Origin: Asticcacaulis benevestitus DSM 16100 = ATCC BAA-896
GTDB taxonomy: Bacteria; Pseudomonadota; Alphaproteobacteria; Caulobacterales; Caulobacteraceae
Length of the DNA: 64,000 nt
Assembly (NCBI RefSeq): GCF_000376105.1
Contig: NZ_AQWM01000015.1
Location: forward strand, 37,526-101,525
Direction: 5' to 3'
Shown here: piece after piece, positions 1 to 9,879 of the stretch
Position numbering within the stretch: the first letter of the stretch is position 1
Layout of the letters: each line of letters starts with the position of its first letter
Notes under the pieces: generated by a model
Seen by the model: only the letters and a program-made list of their open reading frames with translations
Databases searched by the model: none
What the model was told of the DNA's origin: nothing
Program-made: the position numbers and the translations under genes

Positions 1-1
1 G

Positions 2-667
2 TACTGGCAGCTAAACGACGTCTGGCCGGGCGCGTCCTGGGCCAGTGTCGACTATTACGGTCGCTGGAAGGCGCTGCAATTCCGCACGAGGCATTTTTAT
101 GCGCCGCTCACCGTCAGCCTTCTGCGCAAGGACGGCGTGACCGACGCCCATATCCTCTCCGATCTGACGACAGAAATGGCCCTGACCTGGCGCCTGCGCA
201 CGCTCGATTTCTCCGGCAAGCTGCTCAACGAAAAGACGGGTTCGACCACGGTGGCCGCCCTGTCCAGTCCTCTGGTTGGCAGCTATAGCGATGCCGAGCT
301 TCTCTCAGGCGGCGACGCCAAAACGACCCAAGTCGTGTTTGAGCTTCTGGATGGCGATAAGGTGGTCGCGAAAACGTTTGGCTACACCGCCGCGACCAAG
401 GCGCTCGACTGGATCGATCCGAAACTGGCAACCGCGATCAAACCGGCCGCGGGCGGCTTCGACATCACCGTGACCTCCAAAGCGGCGGCGCGCGGCGTCT
501 GGCTCGATATCGGCGATCTCAAGGCCGACCTGTCCGACAATAGCTTCGATATGACCGGCGCAGAGACGTTGACGGTTCATGTCAAGACCGACGTATCCCT
601 GGCCACCCTGAAGAAGACGCTGAAAGTCCGTTCCTATTACGGTTCGGCCGGTCCGGTGGCGAACTGA
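2..667 (+). CDS. GH2 beta-mannosidase, C-terminal part (5' end outside window)
   Basis: The open frame enters from the left edge and ends with TGA at 665-667, leaving 221 residues. The first residues (YWQLNDVWPGASW, then DYYGRWKAL and HFYAP) are the conserved end of the GH2 beta-mannosidase barrel, just after the catalytic region, followed by beta-sandwich domains. Family members remove the terminal beta-1,4-linked mannose; in N-glycan breakdown this is the core mannose on chitobiose. The catalytic glutamates lie upstream of the window. The stop shares one base (TGATG) with the start of the GH3 gene, so the two are translationally coupled. Family assignment is firm; N-glycan substrate is inferred from neighbours. 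Confidence 0.88.
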   Translation, partial: YWQLNDVWPGASWASVDYYGRWKALQFRTRHFYAPLTVSLLRKDGVTDAHILSDLTTEMALTWRLRTLDFSGKLLNEKTGSTTVAALSSPLVGSYSDAELLSGGDAKTTQVVFELLDGDKVVAKTFGYTAATKALDWIDPKLATAIKPAAGGFDITVTSKAAARGVWLDIGDLKADLSDNSFDMTGAETLTVHVKTDVSLATLKKTLKVRSYYGSAGPVAN

Positions 668-3249
668 TGCGTGCGCTTTCCATCTCCCTCCTGCTGACGG
701 CTGCGTATATCCCCGCCGCTGTCGTGGCGAAACCGGCGGCGAAGCCCAGCTTGCCGCCGGTGGTCGCTCAGATGACGCTCGATGAAAAGGTCAGCCAGCT
801 CCAGGCGGCCGCACCGGCCATCCCGCGTCTCGGCGTTACCGGCTATAACTGGTGGAACGAAGGCCTGCACGGTGTCGCCCGTGCCGGCGAAGCCACCGTC
901 TTCCCGCAGGCTATCGGCCTTGCGGCGACCTGGGACATCGATCTGATGCACAGTGTCGGCGATGTGGTGGCCACCGAGGCACGCGCCAAGTTCAACACGG
1001 TGGGGCCTGACAAGGACCATGGCCGCTATCTTGGCCTGACCATCTGGTCGCCCAATATCAATATCTTCCGCGACCCACGCTGGGGCCGTGGTCAGGAAAC
1101 CTATGGCGAAGATCCGCACCTGACCGGCGCGCTCGGCACTGCCTTTGTGCAGGGCCTGCAAGGGTCCGATCCACTGCATCCGAAAACCATCGCCTCGGTC
1201 AAGCACTTTGCTGTCCATTCGGGACCGGAAGCCGGCCGTCACGGTTTCGACGTCGATTCCTCGCCCTATGATCGCGAGGCCACCTACCTGCCGGCCTTCC
1301 GTCAGGTGGTAACCGAAGGTAAGGCGCAGTCGGTGATGTGCGCCTACAATTCGCTGCACGGTGTTCCGGCCTGCGCTTCGGATGACCTGCTCAATATCCG
1401 GCTGCGCAAGGACTGGAAGTTCAACGGCTATGTCGTGACCGACTGCGATGCGGTCGAGGACATGTACGCTTTCCACTTCTACCGCGAAACGCCAGAAGAG
1501 AACGCCGCCGAAGCCCTCAAGGCCGGCACCGATCTCAACTGCGGCACCTATTACAAGCACCTGAAAACCGCCGTCGAAAAGAAGCTGGTAACGCAAGGCC
1601 AGCTCGATACCGCCGTGACGCGTTTATGGGATGCGCGCACCAAGCTCGGTCTTGATGGTGTCGTCAGCCCTTACAACACGATCGGCGCGGATCAGATTCA
1701 TACGCAAGCCGCCGCTGATCTGGCGCTGAAGGCGGCGCGTGAATCGATCGTGCTGCTGAAAAACGACGGCGTCCTGCCGCTCAAATCCAGCGCAAAAATC
1801 GCCGTGGTCGGCCCCAATGCCGATACGCTGGAGATTCTTCAAGCCAATTATCACGGCACTGCCATCGATCCGGTGACGCCGCTGAAGGGCCTGCGCACGG
1901 CGCTGGGCGCCGACAGGGTCGCTTATGCGCAAGGTGCCAATATCGCCGAGGGCGTGGCGATACCCGTTCCCGAAACCGCGCTCTCCACGGGTAAGGACGC
2001 GGGCCTTATTGGCGAATATTTCGACAATCCGGACTTTGCCGGCCAGCCGGTGCTGACGCGCATCGACAAGACGATCAATCTCGACCTCTACAATGTCGTG
2101 CCGGTCAAAGGCTTTGAAAACAAGCCTTACGGCGTGCGCTGGAGCGGTTACCTGGCCCCGCCGGCCGCCGGTGATTACCAGCTTAAACTCTATACCGAGC
2201 GCTGCTGGGAATGCGACAACCAGCACGATGCGCTCACGCTCTACATCGACGACAAGCCGGTGATCAGCGACAAAGGCGACGGCAAATCCTTGAGCGCGGA
2301 TGTGCGTTTTGACGACACCAAACCCCACAAGATCCGGCTGGAGTTTAAACACACCGGTCAGGACTGGGGCGTACGTCTGCAATGGCAGGCCCCCGCTGAC
2401 GCGCAGATTGCCGAAGCCATCAAGGCGGCGCAAACCGCCGACGCCGTGGTGGCCTTTGTCGGCTTGTCACCCGATATCGAGGGCGAAGAACTGTCGATCC
2501 TGGTGCCCGGATTTGATCGCGGCGACCGCACCGACCTGGCCCTGCCGGCGCGTCAGGAAGCCTTGTTGAAAGCTCTGAAAGCCACCGGCAAGCCGCTGAT
2601 CGTCGTCAATCTGTCCGGCGGCGCGGTGGCGCTCAATTGGGCCAAGGACAATGCCGACGCGCTTCTGCAAGGCTGGTATCCGGGCGAATCCGGCGGCACC
2701 GCTATCGCGGAAACCCTGCTGGGCCAAAGCAACCCGTCGGGCCGCCTGCCGGTCACGTTTTATAAGTCGGTGCAGGATCTGCCGCCCTTTATCGACTATC
2801 GCATGGACGGTCGCACCTATCGCTATTTCAAGGGTGAGGCCCTCTATGGCTTCGGTTACGGCCTGAGCTACACCACCTTTAGCTACAGCGATATCCGCCT
2901 GTCGAGCGCGTCGGTGGCGGCAGGGCAGGGCGTGACGGTCACCGCCACGGTCACCAATACGGGCAAGGTGGAAGGCGATGAGGTGGCGCAGATTTATCTG
3001 ACGCCGCCGGCCGACGCGCAGGGTTTGAACCACAGTCTGGTCGGTTTCACGCGCGTTCACTTGAAGCCGGGTGAAAGCCGTCAGGTGACCTTTGACCTGA
3101 CACCGCGCGACCTAAGCACGGTCGATCGGCGTGGTAAGCGCGCCGAGACGGCCGGCACCTATGGCCTGTTCGTCGGTGGCGGACAGCCAAAGCCATCTGA
3201 CACCCAAGACAAACTGACCCTTACGGGTTCTCAAGCCTTGCCGAAGTAG
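667..3249 (+). CDS. GH3 beta-glycosidase with PA14 insert (beta-xylosidase/beta-glucosidase type)
   Basis: 860 aa with an N-terminal signal peptide ending near AVVAKP. The GH3 N-terminal barrel has the family signatures RGQETYGEDP (about 141-150) and KHFAVHSGPE (about 179-188). The nucleophile is probably Asp259 in YVVTDCDAV, a form typical of the xylosidase-like GH3 branch. A PA14 carbohydrate-binding domain (about 443-580, starting GLIGEYFDNPDF) is inserted in the second GH3 domain, and a fibronectin-III-like domain closes the protein (about 750-850). It sits between beta-mannosidase and beta-galactosidase genes. In an N-glycan pathway it could remove plant beta-1,2-xylose or terminal beta-GlcNAc/glucose; the sequence alone does not decide. 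Confidence 0.9.
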   Translation: MRALSISLLLTAAYIPAAVVAKPAAKPSLPPVVAQMTLDEKVSQLQAAAPAIPRLGVTGYNWWNEGLHGVARAGEATVFPQAIGLAATWDIDLMHSVGDVVATEARAKFNTVGPDKDHGRYLGLTIWSPNINIFRDPRWGRGQETYGEDPHLTGALGTAFVQGLQGSDPLHPKTIASVKHFAVHSGPEAGRHGFDVDSSPYDREATYLPAFRQVVTEGKAQSVMCAYNSLHGVPACASDDLLNIRLRKDWKFNGYVVTDCDAVEDMYAFHFYRETPEENAAEALKAGTDLNCGTYYKHLKTAVEKKLVTQGQLDTAVTRLWDARTKLGLDGVVSPYNTIGADQIHTQAAADLALKAARESIVLLKNDGVLPLKSSAKIAVVGPNADTLEILQANYHGTAIDPVTPLKGLRTALGADRVAYAQGANIAEGVAIPVPETALSTGKDAGLIGEYFDNPDFAGQPVLTRIDKTINLDLYNVVPVKGFENKPYGVRWSGYLAPPAAGDYQLKLYTERCWECDNQHDALTLYIDDKPVISDKGDGKSLSADVRFDDTKPHKIRLEFKHTGQDWGVRLQWQAPADAQIAEAIKAAQTADAVVAFVGLSPDIEGEELSILVPGFDRGDRTDLALPARQEALLKALKATGKPLIVVNLSGGAVALNWAKDNADALLQGWYPGESGGTAIAETLLGQSNPSGRLPVTFYKSVQDLPPFIDYRMDGRTYRYFKGEALYGFGYGLSYTTFSYSDIRLSSASVAAGQGVTVTATVTNTGKVEGDEVAQIYLTPPADAQGLNHSLVGFTRVHLKPGESRQVTFDLTPRDLSTVDRRGKRAETAGTYGLFVGGGQPKPSDTQDKLTLTGSQALPK

Positions 3250-3260
3250 AGAGTTCGATC

Positions 3261-5108
3261 ATGACGACCCGCAGAGATTTCCTGGCGGCCCTAAGCGCCA
3301 CCGCGGCCATGGGGGGGCTGATTCCGGCCGGTGCGGCGCTGGCCGCCAATGCCCGTTTCGGCATCGCCGGCGATGACTTTGTGCTCGATGGCAAGCCGAT
3401 CCATCTGATGGCCGGCGAAATGCACTATCCGCGCATCCCGCGTGAGCTGTGGCGTGATCGCCTGAAGAAGCTGAAGGCGCTTGGCCTCAACATGCTTTGT
3501 ACCTACGTCTTTTGGAATGCGCATGAGCGCCGCAAGGGTGAATACGACTTCTCCGGCAATCTCGATCTGGCGGCCTGGATCAAGACGGCGCAGGAAGAAG
3601 GCCTGTGGGTGTTGTTGCGTCCCGGTCCCTATATCTGCGGCGAATGGGACAGCGGCGGCTATCCCGGTTGGTTCCTCAACGATCCGGACATCAAGCCGCG
3701 TTCGCTCGATCCGCGCTACATGCAGCCGTCCGGCGAATGGATGAAACGGATCGGTCAGGAGGTCGCCCACCTCGAAATCGACAAGGGCGGGCCGATCCTG
3801 ATGACCCAGGTCGAGAACGAATACGGCTCCTATGGCAACGACCTCGTCTATATGCGCGCGGTCAAGGATCAGGTGCGCGCCGCGGGGTTTGACGGCATGC
3901 TCTATACCGTCGATGGTGCAGCTGTGCTGCAGAACGGCGCCCTGCCGGAACTCTTCAATGGCATCAATTTCGGCACACACGACAAGGCGAAGAACGAGTT
4001 TGCCGCTTACGATACATTCAAGACCGGCGGTCCGCGCATGTGCACCGAGCTGTGGGGCGGCTGGTTTGACCATTACGGCGAGATGCACTCGTCCATGCCG
4101 ATCCCGCCGCTGATCGAGAGCCTGCAATGGATGCTCGACAACAAGATCTCCATCAGCTTCTACATGCTGCACGGCGGCACCTCGTTCGGCTTCGACGCCG
4201 GCGCCAATTTCGACAAGAACAGCAAGACCTACCAGCCGGATATTTCGAGCTACGATTATGACGCCATGCTCGATGAGGCTGGCCGTCCGACGCCGAAGTA
4301 CGAGGCGGCCAAGGCCTTATTCCAGAAATATCTGCCGGCCGAGCGTTTCACCGCCATGCCGGAACCGGAAAAGGCCATCGATATCAAGCGTTTCCGCCTG
4401 AGCGAGGCCGCACCCTTAAGCCAGCTTCTTGGCAAGCCGGTGAGCGCGGCACAGCCCCGCACGCTGGAGCAACTCGATCAGCCTCATGGCATTATGATTT
4501 ATCGTCACAAGGCCACGACCGCGCTTAAAGGGGCCCTCAGTTTTGGGGAGGTGCGCGATTATGCCATGGTATCGGTCGGCGGGGCGCCGGCGGGTACGCT
4601 CGACCGCCGTTATCATGAAACCAGCCTCGATATCAGCGCCCGAAAGGGCGACGTCGTTGAGGTGCTGGTCGATACCATGGGCCGCATCAACTATGGCGAC
4701 CAGATCGGTAAGGATCAAAAGGGCCTTATCGGTGAGGTCAGGCTCGGTGGCAAGACCCTGAACGGCTGGGCGCATTACAGCCTGCCGCTCGATGATGTGG
4801 GCGCGCTTACATTCGCCAGGGGCCATGTCGATGGACCGGCCTTCTATCGCGGCCATTTTGAGGTCACGGAGGTCGGTTACAGCTTCCTCGACCTGCGCGG
4901 CTGGGGCAAGGGCTATGTCTGGGTCAATGGCCATAATCTGGGCCGGCACTGGTCGGTCGGACCGCAGCACGCCGTGTTCGTGCCGGCGCCCTATCTCAAG
5001 GCGGGTTTGAACGAGGTCATCGTGCTCGATCTGCACGAAGGTGCTGAGCGGTCCCTGGCCGGGACTAAGAACCAGATCTGGGATCGTCCCGGTCTGGTGG
5101 CATTATAG
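3261..5108 (+). CDS. GH35 beta-galactosidase, Tat-exported
   Basis: 615 aa. The N-terminus TTRRDFLAALSATAAMGG is a twin-arginine signal. The GH35 barrel is complete: MHYPRIPRELW (about 54-64), the acid/base Glu187 in QVENEYGSYG, and the probable nucleophile Glu263 in CTELWGGWFDHYG. C-terminal beta-domains are present up to WVNGHNLGRHW. GH35 enzymes remove terminal beta-galactose, as found on complex N-glycan antennae. The start is 11 bp after the GH3 stop, within a run of genes 4-11 bp apart, so co-transcribed. Length is normal for the bacterial family. Confidence 0.92.
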   Translation: MTTRRDFLAALSATAAMGGLIPAGAALAANARFGIAGDDFVLDGKPIHLMAGEMHYPRIPRELWRDRLKKLKALGLNMLCTYVFWNAHERRKGEYDFSGNLDLAAWIKTAQEEGLWVLLRPGPYICGEWDSGGYPGWFLNDPDIKPRSLDPRYMQPSGEWMKRIGQEVAHLEIDKGGPILMTQVENEYGSYGNDLVYMRAVKDQVRAAGFDGMLYTVDGAAVLQNGALPELFNGINFGTHDKAKNEFAAYDTFKTGGPRMCTELWGGWFDHYGEMHSSMPIPPLIESLQWMLDNKISISFYMLHGGTSFGFDAGANFDKNSKTYQPDISSYDYDAMLDEAGRPTPKYEAAKALFQKYLPAERFTAMPEPEKAIDIKRFRLSEAAPLSQLLGKPVSAAQPRTLEQLDQPHGIMIYRHKATTALKGALSFGEVRDYAMVSVGGAPAGTLDRRYHETSLDISARKGDVVEVLVDTMGRINYGDQIGKDQKGLIGEVRLGGKTLNGWAHYSLPLDDVGALTFARGHVDGPAFYRGHFEVTEVGYSFLDLRGWGKGYVWVNGHNLGRHWSVGPQHAVFVPAPYLKAGLNEVIVLDLHEGAERSLAGTKNQIWDRPGLVAL

Positions 5109-5117
5109 GAGTAAGGC

Positions 5118-6548
5118 ATGCAGCGCAGGCAACTGATCTTGGGCGGTGCGGCGATCGCAGCCCTGGCCGCGTCACGGGCGCTGGCGGATATACCGACCAT
5201 GTCGCCGATTGTGGCGGATGGCGTGCGGCCGCCGGCGGGGGTGCGAAAGTTCAAAAGCGCGGCCGTCGAGGCGGTCATCAAAAAGACCACCAAGGCCCTG
5301 AAAGACCCGGAACTGGCGCGCCTGTTCACCAACTGCTACCCCAATACGCTCGATACGACGGTCGAGACCGGCGTGGTAGACGGCAAACCCGACAGCTTCG
5401 TCATCACCGGCGATATCAAGGCGTTGTGGCTGCGCGATTCCTCGGCGCAGGTTTCGCCCTATCTGCCGCTGTCGATCAACGACAAACCCTTACGCACCCT
5501 TTATCAGGGTCTGATCCAGCGGCAGGCGCGCTGCATCCTGATCGATCCTTACGCCAACGCCTATATGCATGATCCCAAGGCCATGACCGATCTGTCGTGG
5601 TCGCAGACCGACCAGACCGATATGAAACCGGGCGTGGCCGAGCGCAAATGGGAGATCGACAGCCTGTGTTACCCGATCCGTCTGGCTCATGGCTATCTGG
5701 TAGCTACCAAGGACGTGTCACCGTTCGATGACACCTGGCGCGCTGCCATGCGCACGATCGTTCAGACCTTCCGCGATCAGCAACGTAAAGAGGGCGACGG
5801 GCCTTACAAGTTCAATCGCACCGCGTCCGAGCCGACCGAAACTCTGGCGCATGGCTATGGCTGGCCGACCCGCGTCACCGGCATGATCCATTCCGGCTTC
5901 CGGCCGTCGGACGACGCCTGCACCTATCCCTACTTCATCCCCGGCAACGCCTTTGCCGTTGTTTCCTTGCGCCAGCTCGCCGATATCTCCGAGATGACTG
6001 GTCTGGGCGCGGCGTTCAAGGCCGACTGTCTGGCGCTGGCCGCCGAGGTCGAGACCGCGATGCACGCCCACGGCAAGATGAAGGATGCTGAGGGCAATGA
6101 CATCTGGGCCTATGAGGTCGATGGCTATGGCAATGCGCTTTTCATGGACGATGCCAATGTGCCGAGCCTGTTGAGCCTGCCCTATCTTGGTTTCTGCGCC
6201 AAGGACGATCCGCTCTATGTGCGCACCCGCGCGGCGGTCTTGAGCGCACGCAATCCCTATTACTATGCCGGCAAGGTGCTCAAGGGCGTCGGCAGTCCGC
6301 ACTCGGGCCTGAACACGGTCTGGCCGATCGCGCTGATGATGCAGGCCCTGACCAGCACGGACGACGCCGAGATCAAGGCCTGTCTGGCCGAGTTGAAAGC
6401 CGCCGCCGCGCCCCGTGGGTTCATGAATGAATCGGTTGGCAAGGATGACGCGGCGATCTTCACGCGCTCGTGGTTTGCCTGGGCCAACAGCCTCTTTGGT
6501 GAACTGATTTTGACCTTGCTGGCTGAAAAGCCGGCCCTACTGAGTTAA
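5118..6548 (+). CDS. GH125 exo-alpha-1,6-mannosidase
   Basis: 476 aa, a normal length for GH125 (formerly DUF1237, metal-independent alpha-mannosidases). The family block GDIKALWLRDSSAQVSPY lies at about 98-115 and the conserved C-terminal FTRSWFAWANSLFGELI is intact. The N-terminus MQRRQLILGGAAIAAL is a short twin-arginine-like signal. AGGAG sits 6 bp before the ATG. Known GH125 enzymes cleave non-reducing alpha-1,6-mannose and usually act with GH92 on high-mannose N-glycans; the next gene here is GH92. Confidence 0.93.
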   Translation: MQRRQLILGGAAIAALAASRALADIPTMSPIVADGVRPPAGVRKFKSAAVEAVIKKTTKALKDPELARLFTNCYPNTLDTTVETGVVDGKPDSFVITGDIKALWLRDSSAQVSPYLPLSINDKPLRTLYQGLIQRQARCILIDPYANAYMHDPKAMTDLSWSQTDQTDMKPGVAERKWEIDSLCYPIRLAHGYLVATKDVSPFDDTWRAAMRTIVQTFRDQQRKEGDGPYKFNRTASEPTETLAHGYGWPTRVTGMIHSGFRPSDDACTYPYFIPGNAFAVVSLRQLADISEMTGLGAAFKADCLALAAEVETAMHAHGKMKDAEGNDIWAYEVDGYGNALFMDDANVPSLLSLPYLGFCAKDDPLYVRTRAAVLSARNPYYYAGKVLKGVGSPHSGLNTVWPIALMMQALTSTDDAEIKACLAELKAAAAPRGFMNESVGKDDAAIFTRSWFAWANSLFGELILTLLAEKPALLS

Positions 6549-6552
6549 GGAC

Positions 6553-8850
6553 ATGGCCATGATTTCCCGACGTCAGGTCCTGGCAGGCAGTGCTGCGATC
6601 AGCGTTCTGCCCTATACCGGTTTCGCCGCTTCAGGCTCCCTGTGCGATCATGTCGATCCCTTTATTGGTACCGGCGGGCACGGTCACCTCTATCCCGGCG
6701 CCACCATGCCGTTCGGCATGGTGCAGCTTTCGCCCGATACCAGCAATCAGGGCTGGGATTCCTGCTCTGGCTATCACCAGAACGACGGCTCGATCATGGG
6801 CTTTTCGCACACCCACTTAAGCGGCACCGGCTGTCCTGACATGCTCGATGTTCTGCTGGTGCCGGCCACGGGTGAGGTCAAACTGACGCCGGGTCCGCTC
6901 AGTGATCCCGACGCCGGCTACCGTTCGCGCTATGACCGCACGTCTGAGACGGCCGCGCCCGGCTATTACTGCGTCGATCTGACCGATAGCCGCGTCAAGG
7001 CCGAACTGACGGCGACGACGCGGGTCGGCCTGCACCGTTACACCTTCCCGCAAGGAGAGGGCGGGCACGTCATGCTCGATCTGGCACACGGCGCGATAAG
7101 TTGGTGGGGTGAACGCGAGCTCATCCTCGACAATCTGTCGCTAAAGCTCATCGGCAACGATACGATCGTTGGCGGTCGTCAGGTGTTCCAGTGGGCCAAG
7201 GGGCGCTGGATCTTCTTCGCGCTCAAACTGTCGCGGCCGTTTGCACGCGCCGATCTCTATAGCGATGACCAGCCCGCGAGCGGCACGGCGTTAACGGGAA
7301 AGAATCTCAAGGCCGCCCTGCATTTTCCCGATGCCGGAAACGCGCCCTTGCTCATCAAGGTGGGTATCTCCTCGGTCGATATCGACGGTGCGCTGAAGAA
7401 CCTTGATGCAGAATTGCCTGACTTCGATTTCGAGCGTGTCCGCGGCTCTGCGCATGCCGCCTGGGAGCGTGAACTGTCGAGGGTGCGCGTCGATATGGCG
7501 AGTGAGGCCGACAAAAAAATCTTCTACACCGCGCACTACCATACGCTTCTGGCGCCGACGATCTTCCAGGATGTCGACGGCCGTTATCGCGGCATGGATA
7601 ATGCGGTCCACACCCTGAAAACCGGCGAGGCCAGCTATTCGACCTACAGCCTGTGGGACACCTATCGCGCCGTCCACCCGTTCTTCACGATCACGCAGAA
7701 AGAGCGCTTGCCGGGCATGATCGGCGCGCTGGTACGCATGGGTGAGCAAAGCCCCGACGGTGTGCCGATCTGGCCGCTGCAGGGGCGCGAAACCGACACC
7801 ATGATCGGTTATCATTGCGCCTCGGTGCTGGCCGAAGCCGCCGCCAAGGGCGTGAAGGGCGTCGATTACAAGGCCGGTTACGCCGTGCTGGCCAAACGCG
7901 CGTTTGTCGATGATGTGCATGGGCTTGGGCTCTATCGCCGCATGGGCTATATCCCGGCCGATACGGTCGATGAGGCGGTGTCGCGCACACTCGAATATGC
8001 CTATTCGGACTGGTGCACGTCAAAACTGGCGGCCTATGTCGGCGAAGGGAAGGCGGCGAAAACGCTGAAAGCGCGTTCGCAAAACTACCGCAATGTCTTT
8101 GACACCACAGTCGGCTTTGTGCGCGGCAAGCAGCTGGATGGCAAGTGGGTCACCCCCTACAACCCCCATTCGCTCGGTCACGACCAGAGCAAGTGGCGCG
8201 ACTATACCGAGACCAATGGCTGGCAGGCCACCTTCCTGAACCAGCACGACATCTATAACTATGCCAACCTCTTCGGCGGCCTGAAAGCCTACGAGGCCAA
8301 GATCGACGCCCTGTTCAGCGAAAAGTCTGACGCCAATGAGAAGAGCCTCGACGATATCACCGGCCTGGTCGGGCAATATGCCCACGGCAATGAGCCGAGC
8401 CACCACGTCGCCTACCTCTATGCCTACACCGGCGCGCCCTGGAAGACGCAAAGCCGCGTTCGCGAACTGATGCGTGACATGTACCGCGCCGCACCCGACG
8501 GCATGGAGGGCAATGAAGATTGCGGTCAGATGAGTGCCTGGTATCTGATGAGCGCGCTTGGCTTCTATGCCGTCGATCCGGTCAGCACGAACTATATTTT
8601 CGGCTCGCCTTTGGTGAAACACGCGGAGATCGCCATAGGTGGCGGCCGTAAGCTGATCATTGACGCGCCGGCCAACAGCGCTGGCAATATCTATGTGCAA
8701 GGGGTGCGCTGGAACGGCAAACCCTATACAAAAAGCTGGATAGCCCATGCCGATCTGATGCGCGGCGGCCGGCTCACCTTCGACATGGGGCCACAACCCA
8801 ATCCCGACTTCGGCGCCAAGATCACCGATCGTCCGCCTTCCTTTATCTGA
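6553..8850 (+). CDS. GH92 alpha-mannosidase (alpha-1,2 type), Tat-exported
   Basis: 765 aa. GH92 hallmarks are present in order: VDPFIGTGGHGH (about 35-46), TYSLWDTYRAVHP, NGWQATFLNQHDIYNY, GNEPSHHVAYLY (about 613-624, calcium/catalytic region) and GNEDCGQMSAWY (about 653-664). GH92 enzymes are calcium-dependent exo-alpha-mannosidases, many specific for alpha-1,2 links of high-mannose N-glycans. A second ATG at 6559 is better spaced from AAGGA and begins MISRRQVLAG, a clean twin-arginine signal, so the true start may be 6559. It lies 4 bp after the GH125 stop. Confidence 0.94.
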   Translation: MAMISRRQVLAGSAAISVLPYTGFAASGSLCDHVDPFIGTGGHGHLYPGATMPFGMVQLSPDTSNQGWDSCSGYHQNDGSIMGFSHTHLSGTGCPDMLDVLLVPATGEVKLTPGPLSDPDAGYRSRYDRTSETAAPGYYCVDLTDSRVKAELTATTRVGLHRYTFPQGEGGHVMLDLAHGAISWWGERELILDNLSLKLIGNDTIVGGRQVFQWAKGRWIFFALKLSRPFARADLYSDDQPASGTALTGKNLKAALHFPDAGNAPLLIKVGISSVDIDGALKNLDAELPDFDFERVRGSAHAAWERELSRVRVDMASEADKKIFYTAHYHTLLAPTIFQDVDGRYRGMDNAVHTLKTGEASYSTYSLWDTYRAVHPFFTITQKERLPGMIGALVRMGEQSPDGVPIWPLQGRETDTMIGYHCASVLAEAAAKGVKGVDYKAGYAVLAKRAFVDDVHGLGLYRRMGYIPADTVDEAVSRTLEYAYSDWCTSKLAAYVGEGKAAKTLKARSQNYRNVFDTTVGFVRGKQLDGKWVTPYNPHSLGHDQSKWRDYTETNGWQATFLNQHDIYNYANLFGGLKAYEAKIDALFSEKSDANEKSLDDITGLVGQYAHGNEPSHHVAYLYAYTGAPWKTQSRVRELMRDMYRAAPDGMEGNEDCGQMSAWYLMSALGFYAVDPVSTNYIFGSPLVKHAEIAIGGGRKLIIDAPANSAGNIYVQGVRWNGKPYTKSWIAHADLMRGGRLTFDMGPQPNPDFGAKITDRPPSFI

Positions 8851-8861
8851 GAGACACCGTC

Positions 8862-9875
8862 ATGACCCATCGCCGCGACTTTTTCAAAACTACCCTGGCT
8901 GTCTCGTCCCTGCTCGGCATCGCCGGCACAGCGTCGGCCGCGTCATCGTCAAAGCCCATCGTCGTCTCGACCTGGGATTTCGGTGTGGCGGCCAATCAGG
9001 CGGCGTGGGAGGTCATCAAAACCGGCGGTCATGCGCTCGATGCGGTCGAGGCCGGCGCGCGCATTCCCGAAGTCGATATGAAGAACCACAGCGTCGGTCG
9101 CGCCGGCTATCCGGATCGTGACGGCCATGTTTCGCTCGATGCCAGCATCATGGACGAGCGCTGGCGCTGCGGTGCGGTGGCGGCGCTGGAGCATATCGCC
9201 CACCCGATCTCGGTGGCGCGCCGCGTCATGGAAAAGACACCGCACGTCCTGCTGGTCGGGGCTGGGGCCCTGCAATTCGCCATAGAACAGGGTTTCCAGC
9301 CGGAAGAACTTCTCACGCCGGAATCCGAAGCGGCCTGGAAGGACTGGCTGAAGGAAGCCCGTTACGCGCCGGTCGCCAACAGCGAGATGTCGACCTATGG
9401 CCATGCGCCGGGCAGCGTCGTGCCGGGCGACGTGCATAACCACGATACGCTGGGCATTCTGGCGCTGGATGCGCAAGGACGCCTGTCGGGCGCCTGCACC
9501 ACCAGCGGCATGGCGTGGAAACTGCGCGGCCGCGTCGGCGACAGCCCGATCATCGGCGCAGGCCTCTATGTCGATGGCGAAATTGGCGCCGCCACCTCGA
9601 CCGGCGTGGGCGAAGAGGTCATCCGCAATGCCGGAAGCTTCCTCGTCGTCGAACTGATGCGTCAGGGTCGTACGCCGCAACAGGCCTGCGAAGAGGCCGT
9701 CATGCGGATCGTCAAGCGTCGCCCTGAAGCGGTAAAGACCCTGCAGGTTGGCTTCCTGGCCCTCAATACCAAGGGCGATGTCGGCGCCTTCGCCATTCAG
9801 AAGGGCTTTGTCTACGCGCAATGCGACGCCGCGAAAACCGATCTGGTGGTGCCGGCGAAAAGCGTGTTTGGCTAG
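8862..9875 (+). CDS. N4-(beta-N-acetylglucosaminyl)-L-asparaginase (aspartylglucosaminidase family)
   Basis: 337 aa Ntn-hydrolase. The N-terminus HRRDFFKTTLAVSSLLG is a Tat signal. The N-terminal half holds NHSVGRAGYPDRDGHVSLDA (about 75-94), typical of glycosylasparaginases. The autoprocessing site is HDT with the catalytic threonine at 196 (VHNHDTLGIL), followed by TTSGMAWKLRGRVGDSPI and GAGLYVDGEIGAA. The enzyme class cleaves the GlcNAc-Asn bond once the peptide is degraded. Its position in an N-glycan operon favours glycosylasparaginase over plain isoaspartyl peptidase/asparaginase. It complements the PNGase A at 36418: one acts on glycopeptides, the other on free GlcNAc-Asn. Confidence 0.9.
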   Translation: MTHRRDFFKTTLAVSSLLGIAGTASAASSSKPIVVSTWDFGVAANQAAWEVIKTGGHALDAVEAGARIPEVDMKNHSVGRAGYPDRDGHVSLDASIMDERWRCGAVAALEHIAHPISVARRVMEKTPHVLLVGAGALQFAIEQGFQPEELLTPESEAAWKDWLKEARYAPVANSEMSTYGHAPGSVVPGDVHNHDTLGILALDAQGRLSGACTTSGMAWKLRGRVGDSPIIGAGLYVDGEIGAATSTGVGEEVIRNAGSFLVVELMRQGRTPQQACEEAVMRIVKRRPEAVKTLQVGFLALNTKGDVGAFAIQKGFVYAQCDAAKTDLVVPAKSVFG

Positions 9876-9879
9876 GCGG

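Noticed and set aside
9748..9879. Upstream extension of the unassigned glycosidase
   Set aside because: It overlaps the end of the Ntn-hydrolase gene in another frame and would bury the signal peptide; the ATG at 9880 gives a clean signal sequence.
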